Source: an uncultured Methanobrevibacter sp. (GTDB lineage Archaea > Methanobacteriota > Methanobacteria > Methanobacteriales > Methanobacteriaceae). Taken from it: a stretch of 64,000 nt of DNA. A model generated the notes under the pieces. It had not been told where the DNA came from. It was given only the letters and a program-made list of their open reading frames with translations, and ran no database searches. Made by a program: the position numbers and the translations under genes. The stretch lies in assembly GCA_900320515.1 (NCBI GenBank), contig ONSJ01000001.1, forward strand, positions 1 through 64,000, in the 5' to 3' direction. Shown here in pieces: positions 52,963 through 61,548 of this stretch. The stretch's first letter is position 1; every line of letters begins with the position of its first letter.

Positions 52963-54408
52963 ATGTGTTCGATAGTAGGTCTTCAAGGTAGAGTAAAAGC
53001 AGATGATATTGTTAAAATGTTGAAAACCTCAAAATACAGGGGTCCTGACTCATCAGGTCTTTTTTTGGATGAAATTTACACTGACATCGATTTCGATGAA
53101 TTCAGTGATGATAAGGAGTACCCAATAGCTTTTGGCCATAACCTTCTTTCAATTTATGATTTGAACGACAGGGTATCTGAAATGCAGCCTGTAAGCAATG
53201 GCAATCTCACCCTGGTTTTCAACGGTGAAATCTATAACTTTAAAACAATAACTAACCTTCTTTCCAAAGTGGGAGTCCAGAAGGAAATTTTATCCGATGC
53301 CGAAGCGCTGCTTTATCTGATTGACTGCTACAATAAGGATGATCTCATAAAGGCCATTCAGATGGCAATCAGATTGGTTGATGGGGATTATGCATTTGCA
53401 GTCTGGGACGGTGAAAACCTGGCCCTTGCACGTGATCCCCTTGGAGTGAAGCCGCTATTCTATGCACAAAATGATGAGATGAAGGGATTTGCATCTTCCA
53501 GACAGTCACTAAAGGAAGTCGGATTTGAAAAAATAGAAACCTTAAAGCCTGAACATATACTGTTTAACTGGAATGATATAGCTCCAACACAGGCAATATA
53601 TGAAAAGGTATTCGAAGGCGATGTAGCTAAAATTGACAAGATGTTAAAGTTGAGCGTCGCCAAAAGAATCGACGGATTAAGCGAGGTCGGCGTGATATTT
53701 TCAGGAGGCCTTGACAGTTCATATATCGCACTGCTTTTAAAGGAGATTTCAGAAAACATTCCCCTGAAGATTACTCTTTATGCGGTTGGCGCAGAAGGCT
53801 CAAAGGATGTTGAAGCTGCAATCTATGCATCGAAATTCCTCAATCTTGATTTGAAAATCTGTGAGGTTACAGAAGAACTGGTTCGCGAAGCTTTGCCTGA
53901 AGTTGTCAAAGCCATTGGCGATGATAACCTGATGAAGGTTGGTGTTGGCCTCACCACATATTTTGCAACAAAGATGGTTTCAGAAGATGGTCTTAAGGTG
54001 GCATTTTCCGGCCAGGGTGCCGATGAGCTGTTTGGGGGATACAAACGTTATCTGCAAAGCTTTGTTGACGGAACACTCAACTATGATTTGAGGGTGGACA
54101 TGTCAAACATGTATCACGTTAATCTTGAAAGGGATGATGCATGCTCAATGCTTAACGGCGTTGAATTGAGACTGCCGTTTTTGGATAAGAACCTGGTGGA
54201 ATTGGTTTTAAACATTCCGGATAACAAAAAGATAGTTTCTATGCATGATGATATGAGGAAAAGTATCCTGAGAAAATTGGCCTTTGAAGAGGGTCTTGAC
54301 TATGAAATAGCCTACAGGCCTAAAAAGGCGGCCCAATATGGAACAGGAATCGACAAGATATTGAGGAAGAAGATTATTAAGGACACTGACATTTCTCAAT
54401 ATTTATAA
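52963..54408 (+). CDS. asnB: Asparagine synthase (glutamine-hydrolysing)
   Basis: A 481-residue enzyme. The N-terminal glutaminase has the catalytic Cys2 (MCSIVGL), RGPDSSGL, and NGEIYNF. The synthetase domain has the PP-loop GVIFSGGLDSSYIALLL and later VAFSGQGADELFGGYKRY. It makes asparagine from aspartate, glutamine and ATP. It is a short archaeal type (bacterial forms have about 550-620 residues). The mRNA may have a very short leader: a TATA-like TTTAAGTA lies near 52931. Confidence 0.93.
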   Translation: MCSIVGLQGRVKADDIVKMLKTSKYRGPDSSGLFLDEIYTDIDFDEFSDDKEYPIAFGHNLLSIYDLNDRVSEMQPVSNGNLTLVFNGEIYNFKTITNLLSKVGVQKEILSDAEALLYLIDCYNKDDLIKAIQMAIRLVDGDYAFAVWDGENLALARDPLGVKPLFYAQNDEMKGFASSRQSLKEVGFEKIETLKPEHILFNWNDIAPTQAIYEKVFEGDVAKIDKMLKLSVAKRIDGLSEVGVIFSGGLDSSYIALLLKEISENIPLKITLYAVGAEGSKDVEAAIYASKFLNLDLKICEVTEELVREALPEVVKAIGDDNLMKVGVGLTTYFATKMVSEDGLKVAFSGQGADELFGGYKRYLQSFVDGTLNYDLRVDMSNMYHVNLERDDACSMLNGVELRLPFLDKNLVELVLNIPDNKKIVSMHDDMRKSILRKLAFEEGLDYEIAYRPKKAAQYGTGIDKILRKKIIKDTDISQYL

Positions 54409-54750
54409 TATCTTTTAACTTATTTTTTTTAAATTATTATTTTATTTTTCTTTGACTATTTCAAAAACTTTGTCAATTTGAAATTTTTAATTTTATTTAA
54501 AAATTGTTAAATTTAATACATAGGTGGAGTAAAAGCTTCTATCATGCTAAACCAAAAAATTGATACTCTAAATATTATTTTAGATGCTAAATAATACATA
54601 TTTTAAGATTATGATGATAGATTATTCTTTTCAAATCCTCGTTTGTGAAAATTTTTAAATGGTGAGTGAAACTATAATTTTCTGATATATTTTTTTGAAT
54701 CACTGAAAGAACATAAATATTTATTACTTTGATAGAATTAATTGATATTT
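54409..54750. other. Intergenic region
   Basis: About 340 A+T-rich bases. A 16-codon frame (54544-54594) has AGGTGGAG upstream but with 13 bases of spacing; I do not call it a gene. CTTTTCAAAT near 54627-54636 resembles the 19-bp shared motif only in part. AAATATTTA (about 54713) is a TATA-like box that would place the transcript start close to the next ATG. The first bases after asnB are T-rich and may terminate it. Confidence 0.4.
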
Positions 54751-55572
54751 ATGAACATTAAAGCACCTATAATTATGGAGTTAATTTTCATTGTGATTTC
54801 TGTTTTGGTATATATTACAACTTCCAACACATTTTTCATATTCAATTTCCTCTATATCGGAACTGCAATAGCTGTTGGACTGTTTATGATGAGTAAAAAT
54901 AACAGATACGCAAGAAACATGATTATGCTTGCAGTTGGATGTTACCTATTTGTTTATGTTGGAATTTTAGGTCATGAAAACTTGTCCTTGTCCGGATTTT
55001 GGTATTATTTAAGTTTAGGTGTTTTTGAAGGTGCCGTTATTCATTTTCTAATTGCAAAAATCCTTGGTCCATTACTGTTTGGCCGTGGATGGTGTGGCTA
55101 TGCCTGCTGGACAGCAATGATATTGGATTTGTTACCTTATAAAAACCCTCAAAACGAAAGGAAAAACTGGGGGTATGTCAGATACATATTATTTGCAGCA
55201 ATATCATGTGGTGTATGTTCACTATTCTTTTTTAAAGTTTCTAATCTTGATTCAATAATATTTTCCCTATTTATTTTAGGAAATATTATTTATTATATTC
55301 TGGGAATTGCTCTGGCATTTTATCTTAAAGATAATCGTGCATTTTGTAAATATATTTGTCCGATTACTGTATTTTTAAAGATTTCAAGCTACTTTTCACT
55401 TTTAAGAGTTAAAGTTAATGAAAATAAATGCATCAGTTGCGGCAAATGTGTAAGGGCATGTCCGATGGATGTTGAAATGTTAAATAATTCCAGAAAAAGA
55501 GAAAACGGTACGGAATGTATACTGTGCCTTAATTGTGTTCACAGTTGTCCGAATGATGCCGTGAAATTATGA
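54751..55572 (+). CDS. Membrane protein with ferredoxin-type 4Fe-4S domain (NapH/CcoG-like)
   Basis: A 273-residue protein. Five membrane helices in the first 200 residues; the loop LLFGRGWCGYACWTAMILDLLPY holds a CGYxCW motif as in NapH and CcoG. Later CKYICPITVFLK, then a soluble ferredoxin domain CISCGKCVRACPMDVEM and CILCLNCVHSCPNDAV, each with the CxxCxxCxxxCP pattern. It probably moves electrons across the membrane or assembles a metal enzyme. Start ATG 54751; an upstream TTG (54742) is possible. No ribosome-binding site is seen, so the mRNA may be leaderless. Confidence 0.85.
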   Translation: MNIKAPIIMELIFIVISVLVYITTSNTFFIFNFLYIGTAIAVGLFMMSKNNRYARNMIMLAVGCYLFVYVGILGHENLSLSGFWYYLSLGVFEGAVIHFLIAKILGPLLFGRGWCGYACWTAMILDLLPYKNPQNERKNWGYVRYILFAAISCGVCSLFFFKVSNLDSIIFSLFILGNIIYYILGIALAFYLKDNRAFCKYICPITVFLKISSYFSLLRVKVNENKCISCGKCVRACPMDVEMLNNSRKRENGTECILCLNCVHSCPNDAVKL

Positions 55573-55667
55573 TTTGGACAAACAGGTTTAATTTGAAAAA
55601 TTAAGTATTTTCAGTCATCATAATGAATCTTTTTGATTAATTTGATATAATATTAATTATTTTCTAA

Positions 55668-55815
55668 CCCGAATAACGTTGCCATGCCTATGTTATAAGC
55701 GAGCCAATTGTCTCGGCTGTAGTGGAGGTCTGGGTGAAAATAATTGGTGAGCATATACAATATTGAGGAAGCGATCCTTGCTCAGAAAACGAATATTCAA
55801 GACAAAACATAGTGT
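55668..55815 (+). ncRNA. Candidate structured non-coding RNA
   Basis: A stretch with clearly more G+C than its surroundings (about 55678-55790), with no ORF. An outer stem pairs CTATGTT (55688-55694) with AACATAG (55806-55812). Inside, CCAATT (55704-55709) pairs with AATTGG (55742-55747), and AATATT (55759-55764) with AATATT (55792-55797), the latter enclosing the hairpin TGAGGAAG/CTTGCTCA (one mismatch). A TATA-like GATATAATATTAA lies about 25 bases upstream of 55668. I do not recognise the RNA; its features do not fit tRNA, RNase P or SRP RNA as I know them. A regulatory leader of the gatC-like operon is possible but the gap is 150 bases. Confidence 0.45.
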
Positions 55816-55852
55816 TTTAAAATGAATATATTGCAGAGATTTATTTTGGAAC

Positions 55853-55874
55853 CAAAATCGAAAAACCGATTTTG
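55853..55874. repeat. Inverted repeat downstream of the RNA candidate
   Basis: CAAAATCG (55853-55860) and CGATTTTG (55867-55874) form an 8-bp stem with a six-base loop AAAAAC, followed at 55875 by another AAAATCG. It may be a terminator-like or operator element between the RNA candidate and the gatC-like gene. Confidence 0.45.
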
Positions 55875-55969
55875 AAAATCGACAAAGTTTTTGAAAGAGT
55901 ATTTTCTTTAACTTTATTAATGTTAAAAAACATAATAATTATATTATTAATTAATAGGAGTTTATATTA

Positions 55970-56185
55970 ATGACAATCGAAAAAGATGCAGAAGATATTA
56001 TAGAAAAATTCTCAAAAATATTGGAAGACATTCCGGATTCTGACGAAACCTGGTACATTACAGATAATTTAAACCTAACTCGTGAAGATGAAGCTCATGA
56101 GAAAAATCCTGAAAAAATATTAAGAAATGCCAATATTGATAAAGATGGAAATCTTATTGTGAAAAGAGCTGATTGGACAAATTAA
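55970..56185 (+). CDS. gatC: Probable GatC subunit of tRNA-dependent amidotransferase
   Basis: A 71-residue protein: it starts TIEKDAEDIIEKFSKILEDIP and ends DKDGNLIVKRADWTN. In Methanobacteriales the orthologous small gene next to an ACT-domain protein and homoserine dehydrogenase is annotated as GatC, a stabilising subunit of Asp/Glu-tRNA amidotransferase. The C-terminal hydrophobic and charged pattern fits, but the sequence is short and divergent. ATG with AGGAG 7 bases upstream. The following gene begins 11 bases after it, so it is the first gene of this operon. Confidence 0.6.
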   Translation: MTIEKDAEDIIEKFSKILEDIPDSDETWYITDNLNLTREDEAHEKNPEKILRNANIDKDGNLIVKRADWTN

Positions 56186-56196
56186 GAGGGATTTAT

Positions 56197-56682
56197 ATGA
56201 GAATAAACTTGGTTCTAGAACTTTTAGATTCTCCAGGACAGTTAGTTAAAGCATTAGAACCAATAAGTGTGTATGGTGCTAATCTAGTAACTGTCATTCA
56301 TAAGAGAGATTATAAAAACGAAAATGGGAAAGTTCCGGTTCAGCTTACTTTAGAGGGTGAACATGAAGACCTTAAAAAAGTGGTTGACAGATTTGAAGAA
56401 TTAGGATTTTCCATTATTGAATTGGATGGTGTTGTTAGAAAAGAAAAAATCACTACAATATTCTTTGGCCACATCGTAGATCAAGATTTAAGGGACACCA
56501 TGGACAGGATTAATGAATTGGAAGGTGTTGTAATTGTGGCATTCGATATTAAGTTGAACGGTGAGAAAGAATCCACCGCACTGATTAATGTCGAAGCGGA
56601 TATAGGCAAAAAGCAAATAGTATTTGATAAAATTGCAGAAATTGCAGAGGAAAAGAAATTGCTAGTGATTAATGAAGTTTAA
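56197..56682 (+). CDS. ACT-domain regulatory protein
   Basis: A 161-residue protein with two ACT-like parts. RINLVLELLDSPGQLVKALEPISVYGANLVTVIH is the start of the first; FGHIVDQDLRDTMDRINELEGVVIVAFDIK lies in the second. ACT domains bind amino acids and control enzymes; next to homoserine dehydrogenase it probably gives feedback by a product such as threonine (inference). ATG 56197 with AGAGGGATTT; the frame from 56173 is longer but lacks a site. Standard archaeal gene order. Confidence 0.82.
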   Translation: MRINLVLELLDSPGQLVKALEPISVYGANLVTVIHKRDYKNENGKVPVQLTLEGEHEDLKKVVDRFEELGFSIIELDGVVRKEKITTIFFGHIVDQDLRDTMDRINELEGVVIVAFDIKLNGEKESTALINVEADIGKKQIVFDKIAEIAEEKKLLVINEV

Positions 56683-56694
56683 GTGATGATTATT

Positions 56695-57714
56695 ATGGAT
56701 GAATGTAAAGTCATTATTATGGGATTCGGTTCAGTTGGCCAAGGTGTTGCCAATGCCCTATCCATGAAAAAAGATTTAATTAAGGATAAAACTGGTGTTG
56801 CAGTGAAAGTAGTGGCAGCAGCAGATTCATCTTCATCTGCAATCTCACAGGAAGGTTTGGATGAAGAATTACTTGTAAAAACTAAAAATGAAAAAGGAAA
56901 ACTGTCAGTATATCCCGAATTTGGGTCTGATTTAAACGGTGCGGATGTTTTGGATGCTGTAGAATACGATTGTCTTATAGAAGCAACTCCTACAAATATC
57001 GTTGATGCACAGCCTGCACTTTCACTGACCCTAAAGGCATTCGAGCAAGGAAAGGATGTCGTTACATCAAACAAGGGACATTTGGCCTTGAAGTTCAAGG
57101 AAGTTGTTGGTGCGGCTGAAGAGGCTGGCGTTGAATTTAAGTATGAGGCCAGTGTGGGCGGATCAATGCCGATTATCAATTTCACAAAAGATACTTTAGC
57201 TTCCTGTGAAATCAAATCAATCAAAGGTATCCTGAACGGTACCACAAACTACATTTTATCAAGAATGACTTCTGAAGGTTCAGAATATGAGGTCATCTTA
57301 AAGGAATCACAGGAATTGGGTATTGCAGAAACCGACCCGACCCAGGATGTTGAAGGTATTGATGCAGCCTGTAAAACTGTTATTCTGGCAAATTCATTAT
57401 TGGGAATTGATGCAACATACAGTGATGTTAAGGTTGAAGGCATTTCAAACATCAACTCACAGGCTATCGAGCTTGCCAAAAAGGATGATTATCTGATAAA
57501 GTTGATAGCTGAAGTATCTCCTGACAATTTGCAGGTATCTCCTCGTTTGGTTAAAAGGGGAAGTTCCTATGATGTGAGCGGAACATTAAACATGGCTACA
57601 ATCAAAACCGATTTGGCTGATGAGGTATCCGTTATTGGACTCGGAGCGGGTTCCCTTGAAACTGCTTCTGCGATGTTGACCGATTTAATTAGTATTTTAA
57701 AGAATAAAAACTAA
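56695..57714 (+). CDS. hom: Homoserine dehydrogenase
   Basis: A 339-residue enzyme that reduces aspartate semialdehyde to homoserine. The dinucleotide fold is [13 protein letters not shown] at about residues 10-22; the catalytic signature [14 protein letters not shown] is near residue 180. The usual ACT tail of bacterial homoserine dehydrogenase is absent and the separate ACT protein upstream may replace it. Start ATG 56695, using GTGATG as the ribosome-binding site. It provides homoserine for MetX (45507) and for threonine. Confidence 0.93.
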   Translation: MDECKVIIMGFGSVGQGVANALSMKKDLIKDKTGVAVKVVAAADSSSSAISQEGLDEELLVKTKNEKGKLSVYPEFGSDLNGADVLDAVEYDCLIEATPTNIVDAQPALSLTLKAFEQGKDVVTSNKGHLALKFKEVVGAAEEAGVEFKYEASVGGSMPIINFTKDTLASCEIKSIKGILNGTTNYILSRMTSEGSEYEVILKESQELGIAETDPTQDVEGIDAACKTVILANSLLGIDATYSDVKVEGISNINSQAIELAKKDDYLIKLIAEVSPDNLQVSPRLVKRGSSYDVSGTLNMATIKTDLADEVSVIGLGAGSLETASAMLTDLISILKNKN

Positions 57715-57743
57715 TTAATTTTTTTTTACTTTTTTTAGATAAC

Positions 57744-58955
57744 ATGAAATACGTAATTTTTATTCCCGATGGTTCCAGCGATTACCCTGTAGATGAATTG
57801 GAAGGCAAAACCCCTCTTATGGTGGCAAATACTCCGAATATTGACAGATTGGCCAAAAAAGGATTTGGCGGATTTACCAATAACGTCCCTGCACAGTATA
57901 CTCCGGGGTCTGACGTTGCAAACATGAGCATCTTCGGTTTCAATCCGGCAGACTACTATACTGGCCGTGGACCGCTAGAGGCAGGAAGCGAAGGCATTCC
58001 TACAAAGCCTGAAGATGTGATATTCAGATGCAATACCATATTCAGCGAAAGTGATGCAATGGATGATTTCAATGCAGGCCACATTTCCACTGAAGAGGCT
58101 GACGTGCTGATGAAAGGTCTGAACGAATATTTCACCGAAAAGTACCCTGACTTTAAGGGCAAATTCTACACTGGCGTAAGCTACAGGCATCTGTTCATTT
58201 ATTCATGTGACAGCATAGAGGATGCAGAGATTCTCTCAAGCATCAAGACAATGCCTCCTCATGACATTGTTGGTGAAAATCTTTTAGATAACATGTTTGG
58301 AGAATGTGAATTGGCTGAAGAGATTCAAAACATAATGTTTGAAGCAAGAGAATACCTAAAAGACCATGAAATCAATCAGAAAAGGGAAATTCCTGCTAAC
58401 ATGGTATGGCTATGGGGACAGGGCGTAACTCCAAGCTTGCCTAACTTTGAAGAGACCTATGGGATCACAGCTTCAGTAATCACAGGTGTGGACCTTCTTA
58501 AAGGTATTGGAAACTTTGCAGGAATGAACATTATTGATGTTCCAGGTGCAACTGGATATTTCGACACTGACTATAAGCAAAAAGGAGAATATGGTATTGA
58601 AGCATTAAAGGAAACCGATTTATTATTGATTCATATTGAAGCTCCTGATGAGGCCGGCCATGCTCAAAATACAACTGAAAAGGTAAAGGCAATCGAAAGG
58701 ATTGACGAGTTCATTGTCGGTCCGATCATTGAAAGTCTTGAAGGCTCACCATACAGGGGAGCAATATTGCCTGACCACCCGACACCGATAAGCGTTGGAA
58801 CTCACACCCGTGATGATGTGCCGATAATTATATTCGATTCCGAACGTGATGGTGATGATTGCGAATCCTTTGATGAGGAAGGAGTGAAAAAAGGCTCATT
58901 GGAATTCAGGAAAGGACATTTATTAGTTCAAAGATTGATTGATGGAGATTATTAA
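57744..58955 (+). CDS. apgM: Cofactor-independent phosphoglycerate mutase, archaeal type
   Basis: A 403-residue enzyme of the alkaline phosphatase superfamily. It starts VIFIPDGSSDYPVDELEGKTPLMVANTP, has the catalytic Ser in TPGSDVANMSIFGFNP, and metal ligands in HIEAPDEAGHA and LPDHPTP and the later THTRDDVPI. It converts 3-phosphoglycerate to 2-phosphoglycerate in gluconeogenesis. Gene order ACT-hom-apgM is conserved in Methanobacteriales. Confidence 0.93.
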   Translation: MKYVIFIPDGSSDYPVDELEGKTPLMVANTPNIDRLAKKGFGGFTNNVPAQYTPGSDVANMSIFGFNPADYYTGRGPLEAGSEGIPTKPEDVIFRCNTIFSESDAMDDFNAGHISTEEADVLMKGLNEYFTEKYPDFKGKFYTGVSYRHLFIYSCDSIEDAEILSSIKTMPPHDIVGENLLDNMFGECELAEEIQNIMFEAREYLKDHEINQKREIPANMVWLWGQGVTPSLPNFEETYGITASVITGVDLLKGIGNFAGMNIIDVPGATGYFDTDYKQKGEYGIEALKETDLLLIHIEAPDEAGHAQNTTEKVKAIERIDEFIVGPIIESLEGSPYRGAILPDHPTPISVGTHTRDDVPIIIFDSERDGDDCESFDEEGVKKGSLEFRKGHLLVQRLIDGDY

Positions 58956-58956
58956 A

Positions 58957-59592
58957 ATGAAAGTATTACTTGTTAACGGTAGTCCAAATAAAAACGGCTG
59001 TACCTATACAGCATTGACTGAAGTTGCAAAGACTTTGGAAACCCATGACATTGAAACAGAAATATTCTGGATTAAAACAAAACCTATAATAGGATGCATC
59101 GCATGCATGAAATGCGGCGAGAAGGGACAGTGCACATTTGACAATGATGTTGTAAACGAATTCGTTAAAAAGGCATATGATGCGGATGCTTTCGTATTCG
59201 GCTCACCTGTTTATTATGCCAGTGCAAACGGTTCCATGACTTCATTTCTGGACCGTGCATTTTACTCAAACTCCCATGGTGCTGATGGCGAAGCGTTCAA
59301 GCACAAGCCTGGAGCGGTGGTATGCTCTGCAAGACGTGGCGGAACAACCGCAACCTATGATCAGCTGATCAAGTATTTGGGAATCAGCCAGATGCCTATC
59401 ATTTCCTCATTCTATTGGAATATGGTTCATGGAAACACTCCCGAAGAGGTAATGCAGGATGAAGAGGGATTGGGAACCATGAGACAACTGGCCCATAACA
59501 TGGCATTTTTCCTGGAATGTATGAAAGCGGGTGAAGAGAAAGGTTTGACCATAACAGAAGAAGAAAAACCACGTACAAACTTCATCAGGTAA
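58957..59592 (+). CDS. Flavodoxin-fold NAD(P)H-dependent FMN reductase / iron-sulfur flavoprotein type
   Basis: A 211-residue protein. KVLLVNGSPNKNGCTYTAL at residues 2-20 is the FMN phosphate loop; CIACMKCGEKGQC (about 49-61) looks like the cysteine motif of methanogen iron-sulfur flavoproteins, and VFGSPVYYASANGSM binds the flavin ring. Probable electron carrier or oxygen/peroxide detoxifier. Start ATG 58957, one base after the apgM stop, and no ribosome-binding site of its own is clear. Confidence 0.85.
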   Translation: MKVLLVNGSPNKNGCTYTALTEVAKTLETHDIETEIFWIKTKPIIGCIACMKCGEKGQCTFDNDVVNEFVKKAYDADAFVFGSPVYYASANGSMTSFLDRAFYSNSHGADGEAFKHKPGAVVCSARRGGTTATYDQLIKYLGISQMPIISSFYWNMVHGNTPEEVMQDEEGLGTMRQLAHNMAFFLECMKAGEEKGLTITEEEKPRTNFIR

Positions 59593-59595
59593 TTT

Positions 59596-60951
59596 ATGAA
59601 CATATTTAAAACTCCTGAAGGATACTTATATTCAAATAGGGCATTACTTGCTCTATTCATTCCACTTTTAATAGAATACGGTCTTGAATTCTTTGTAGGC
59701 TTTGCCGATTCAGTAATGGTTGCATCATTGGGTGAAGCGGCAATTTCGGGAGTTTCTCTCGTTGACTTTTTAGTTCAACTTCTTATTTTTTCATTTTCGG
59801 CCCTTGCAACAGGCGGTGCCGTCGTAGCCGGACAATATTTGGGTGACAAACAGATTGACAAGGCGCAAAACTCTGCAACCCAGCTTGTTTGGTTTTCGAC
59901 TATTCTGTCAATTGTTCTAATGATTTTGGTAGTTTTGTTAAGGCATTTCCTGATTGGAATCCTCTTCGGTCAAATCGAAGCGGACGTGTGGGCAAATGCG
60001 GATATGTATTTGTATATTGTGGCATTGTCAATTCCATTTTTGGCAATTTATAATGCAGGAGCGGCTATTTTTAGAACAACCAACAATGCAACCGTTCCAA
60101 TGAAGATTTTGCTCATTTGCGATGTATTGAACGTTTTAGGTAATGCATTCTGCATTTACTATTTGGGATGGGATGTTCGGGGTGTTGCTATTCCAACCGT
60201 GATATCAAGGGCATTGGCTGCCGTTTTGATAATGCATTTTGCCGTGGACGATAATTATAAATTACATATCAAAAAGACATTAAAGCATAAGTTTGACTTT
60301 GTTATACTTAGAAAGGTATTGCAGGTCGGCATTCCATATGGTATTGAAAACGGACTGTTCCAATTGGGTAGGGTTTTGGTTTTAAGCATTGTTTCAACAT
60401 TCGGAACAATGGCAATAGCTGCAAACTCTGTCGGTTATGCGATTGGAATTTTTTCGGTTCTGCCAGGTTTTGCAATCAATCTGGGTCTTACTGCAGTGAT
60501 ATCGAATTGTGTCGGTGCAAATGACTATGAGCAGGCCCGATATTACAACAAGAAATGCCTGATTATCGTAATCATTTCACACATTGTCATAAATGTCTTG
60601 ATATTTGCAGGCCTGCCTTTGATTTTGGGCATATACAACCTGTCGGCCCAAACTGCAGTCATGGCCAGTGAAATGATTATATGGCATGGAATCTTTGCAA
60701 TAATAATATGGCCATTGTCATTCACTGTTCCTGCAACATTCAGGGGTGCAGGAGATTCAAAATCAGTAATGTATATCAGTTTGGCAGTGATGTTTGCATG
60801 TAGAATTGGCCTTTCATATGTAATCGCTCAGTGGATGGGAATCGGAGTGTTCGGAACTTGGATTGCAATGTTTATCGATTGGTATGTAAGGGCAGGAATT
60901 TACGTTTACAGATATTTCTCAAATAAATGGACAGAATATAGGGTGGTTTAA
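59596..60951 (+). CDS. MATE family efflux transporter 2
   Basis: A 451-residue membrane transporter with about 12 helices: LLALFIPLLIEYGLEFFVGFADSVMV, and later GIPYGIENGLFQLGRVLVLSIVSTF and FRGAGDSKSVMYISL. It belongs to the MATE superfamily, distinct from the first copy (29300). ATG 59596 overlaps nothing; it follows the flavoprotein stop by three bases. The last codons are followed directly by the GNAT gene. Confidence 0.9.
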   Translation: MNIFKTPEGYLYSNRALLALFIPLLIEYGLEFFVGFADSVMVASLGEAAISGVSLVDFLVQLLIFSFSALATGGAVVAGQYLGDKQIDKAQNSATQLVWFSTILSIVLMILVVLLRHFLIGILFGQIEADVWANADMYLYIVALSIPFLAIYNAGAAIFRTTNNATVPMKILLICDVLNVLGNAFCIYYLGWDVRGVAIPTVISRALAAVLIMHFAVDDNYKLHIKKTLKHKFDFVILRKVLQVGIPYGIENGLFQLGRVLVLSIVSTFGTMAIAANSVGYAIGIFSVLPGFAINLGLTAVISNCVGANDYEQARYYNKKCLIIVIISHIVINVLIFAGLPLILGIYNLSAQTAVMASEMIIWHGIFAIIIWPLSFTVPATFRGAGDSKSVMYISLAVMFACRIGLSYVIAQWMGIGVFGTWIAMFIDWYVRAGIYVYRYFSNKWTEYRVV

Positions 60952-61362
60952 ATAAGGGCAAAAATTACATATAAGAACACACATACATTTAGCAAAAAGC
61001 AGCTGCAGGATCTCTTTTTATCGGTTGACTGGTCCTCAGGTCATTTTCCAGAAAAGCTCGTAATCGCTATGAAAAACTTCGAAACGGTTTATTCCGCATG
61101 GGATGGGGACAAGCTTGTTGGAATGATTTACGTAATGGATGACGGGATAATGAATGCTTATGTGCATTATCTTTTGGTCCATCCCGATTATCAGCTTGAA
61201 GGAATCGGAAAGGAACTTGTTGAGAGAGTTAAAAATCATTATAAGGATTATATGAGAATTGTAGTTGTGGCATATGATGAGGAAATGAAATTCTATGAAT
61301 ATTGCGGTTTTGAAAAGGCAGAGGACGCAAGTCCGATGTTCATAACTGAATTGTGGACATAG
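60952..61362 (+). CDS. GNAT family N-acetyltransferase, non-AUG start
   Basis: The coding frame extends upstream of the first ATG (61069): ITYKNTHTFSKKQLQDLFL and DWSSGHFPEKLVIAMKN precede VYSAWDGDKLVGMIYV. These upstream residues are conserved in this type of GNAT, so the true start is ATA 60952 or ATT 60964, with GGGTGG or AAGGG as ribosome-binding site; no AUG, GUG or UUG fits. The acetyl-CoA loop is HPDYQLEGIGKELVERV. The substrate is unknown. It is immediately downstream of the MATE gene stop (60949-60951). Confidence 0.8.
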   Translation: MRAKITYKNTHTFSKKQLQDLFLSVDWSSGHFPEKLVIAMKNFETVYSAWDGDKLVGMIYVMDDGIMNAYVHYLLVHPDYQLEGIGKELVERVKNHYKDYMRIVVVAYDEEMKFYEYCGFEKAEDASPMFITELWT

Positions 61363-61373
61363 GAGGTGATTTG

Positions 61374-61541
61374 ATGATAGATAATGAAGATATATTTAAT
61401 AAGCTGGTCAGTTCATCAAACTTGACTGATGCACACTTTAAGGTAATACTGGACAATCAGAATTTGATTTTGAAAAATCAGGAAAAGCTGTCAAAACAAT
61501 TGGCGGATATAAGTTCCAAATTGGATAAGCTATTGGAATAG
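61374..61541 (+). CDS. Small coiled-coil protein
   Basis: A 55-residue protein, starting at ATG 61374 with a full AGGAGGTGAT. The second half (FKVILDNQNLILKNQEKLSKQLADISSKLDKLLE) has a heptad pattern of Leu and Ile with many Gln, Asn and Lys, so a parallel coiled coil is likely. Family unknown. It is between GNAT and esterase genes in one transcript. Confidence 0.65.
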   Translation: MIDNEDIFNKLVSSSNLTDAHFKVILDNQNLILKNQEKLSKQLADISSKLDKLLE

Positions 61542-61548
61542 TGGAATT

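Noticed and set aside
54544-54594. 16-codon frame after AGGTGGAG
   Set aside because: Spacing of 13 bases to the ATG is too long and there is no conserved context; could be chance.
55690-55790. tRNA, RNase P RNA or SRP RNA in the G+C-richer stretch
   Set aside because: No tRNA T-arm GTTC motif or acceptor pairing, and I could not find the conserved core motifs of RNase P or SRP RNA; left as unclassified structured RNA.
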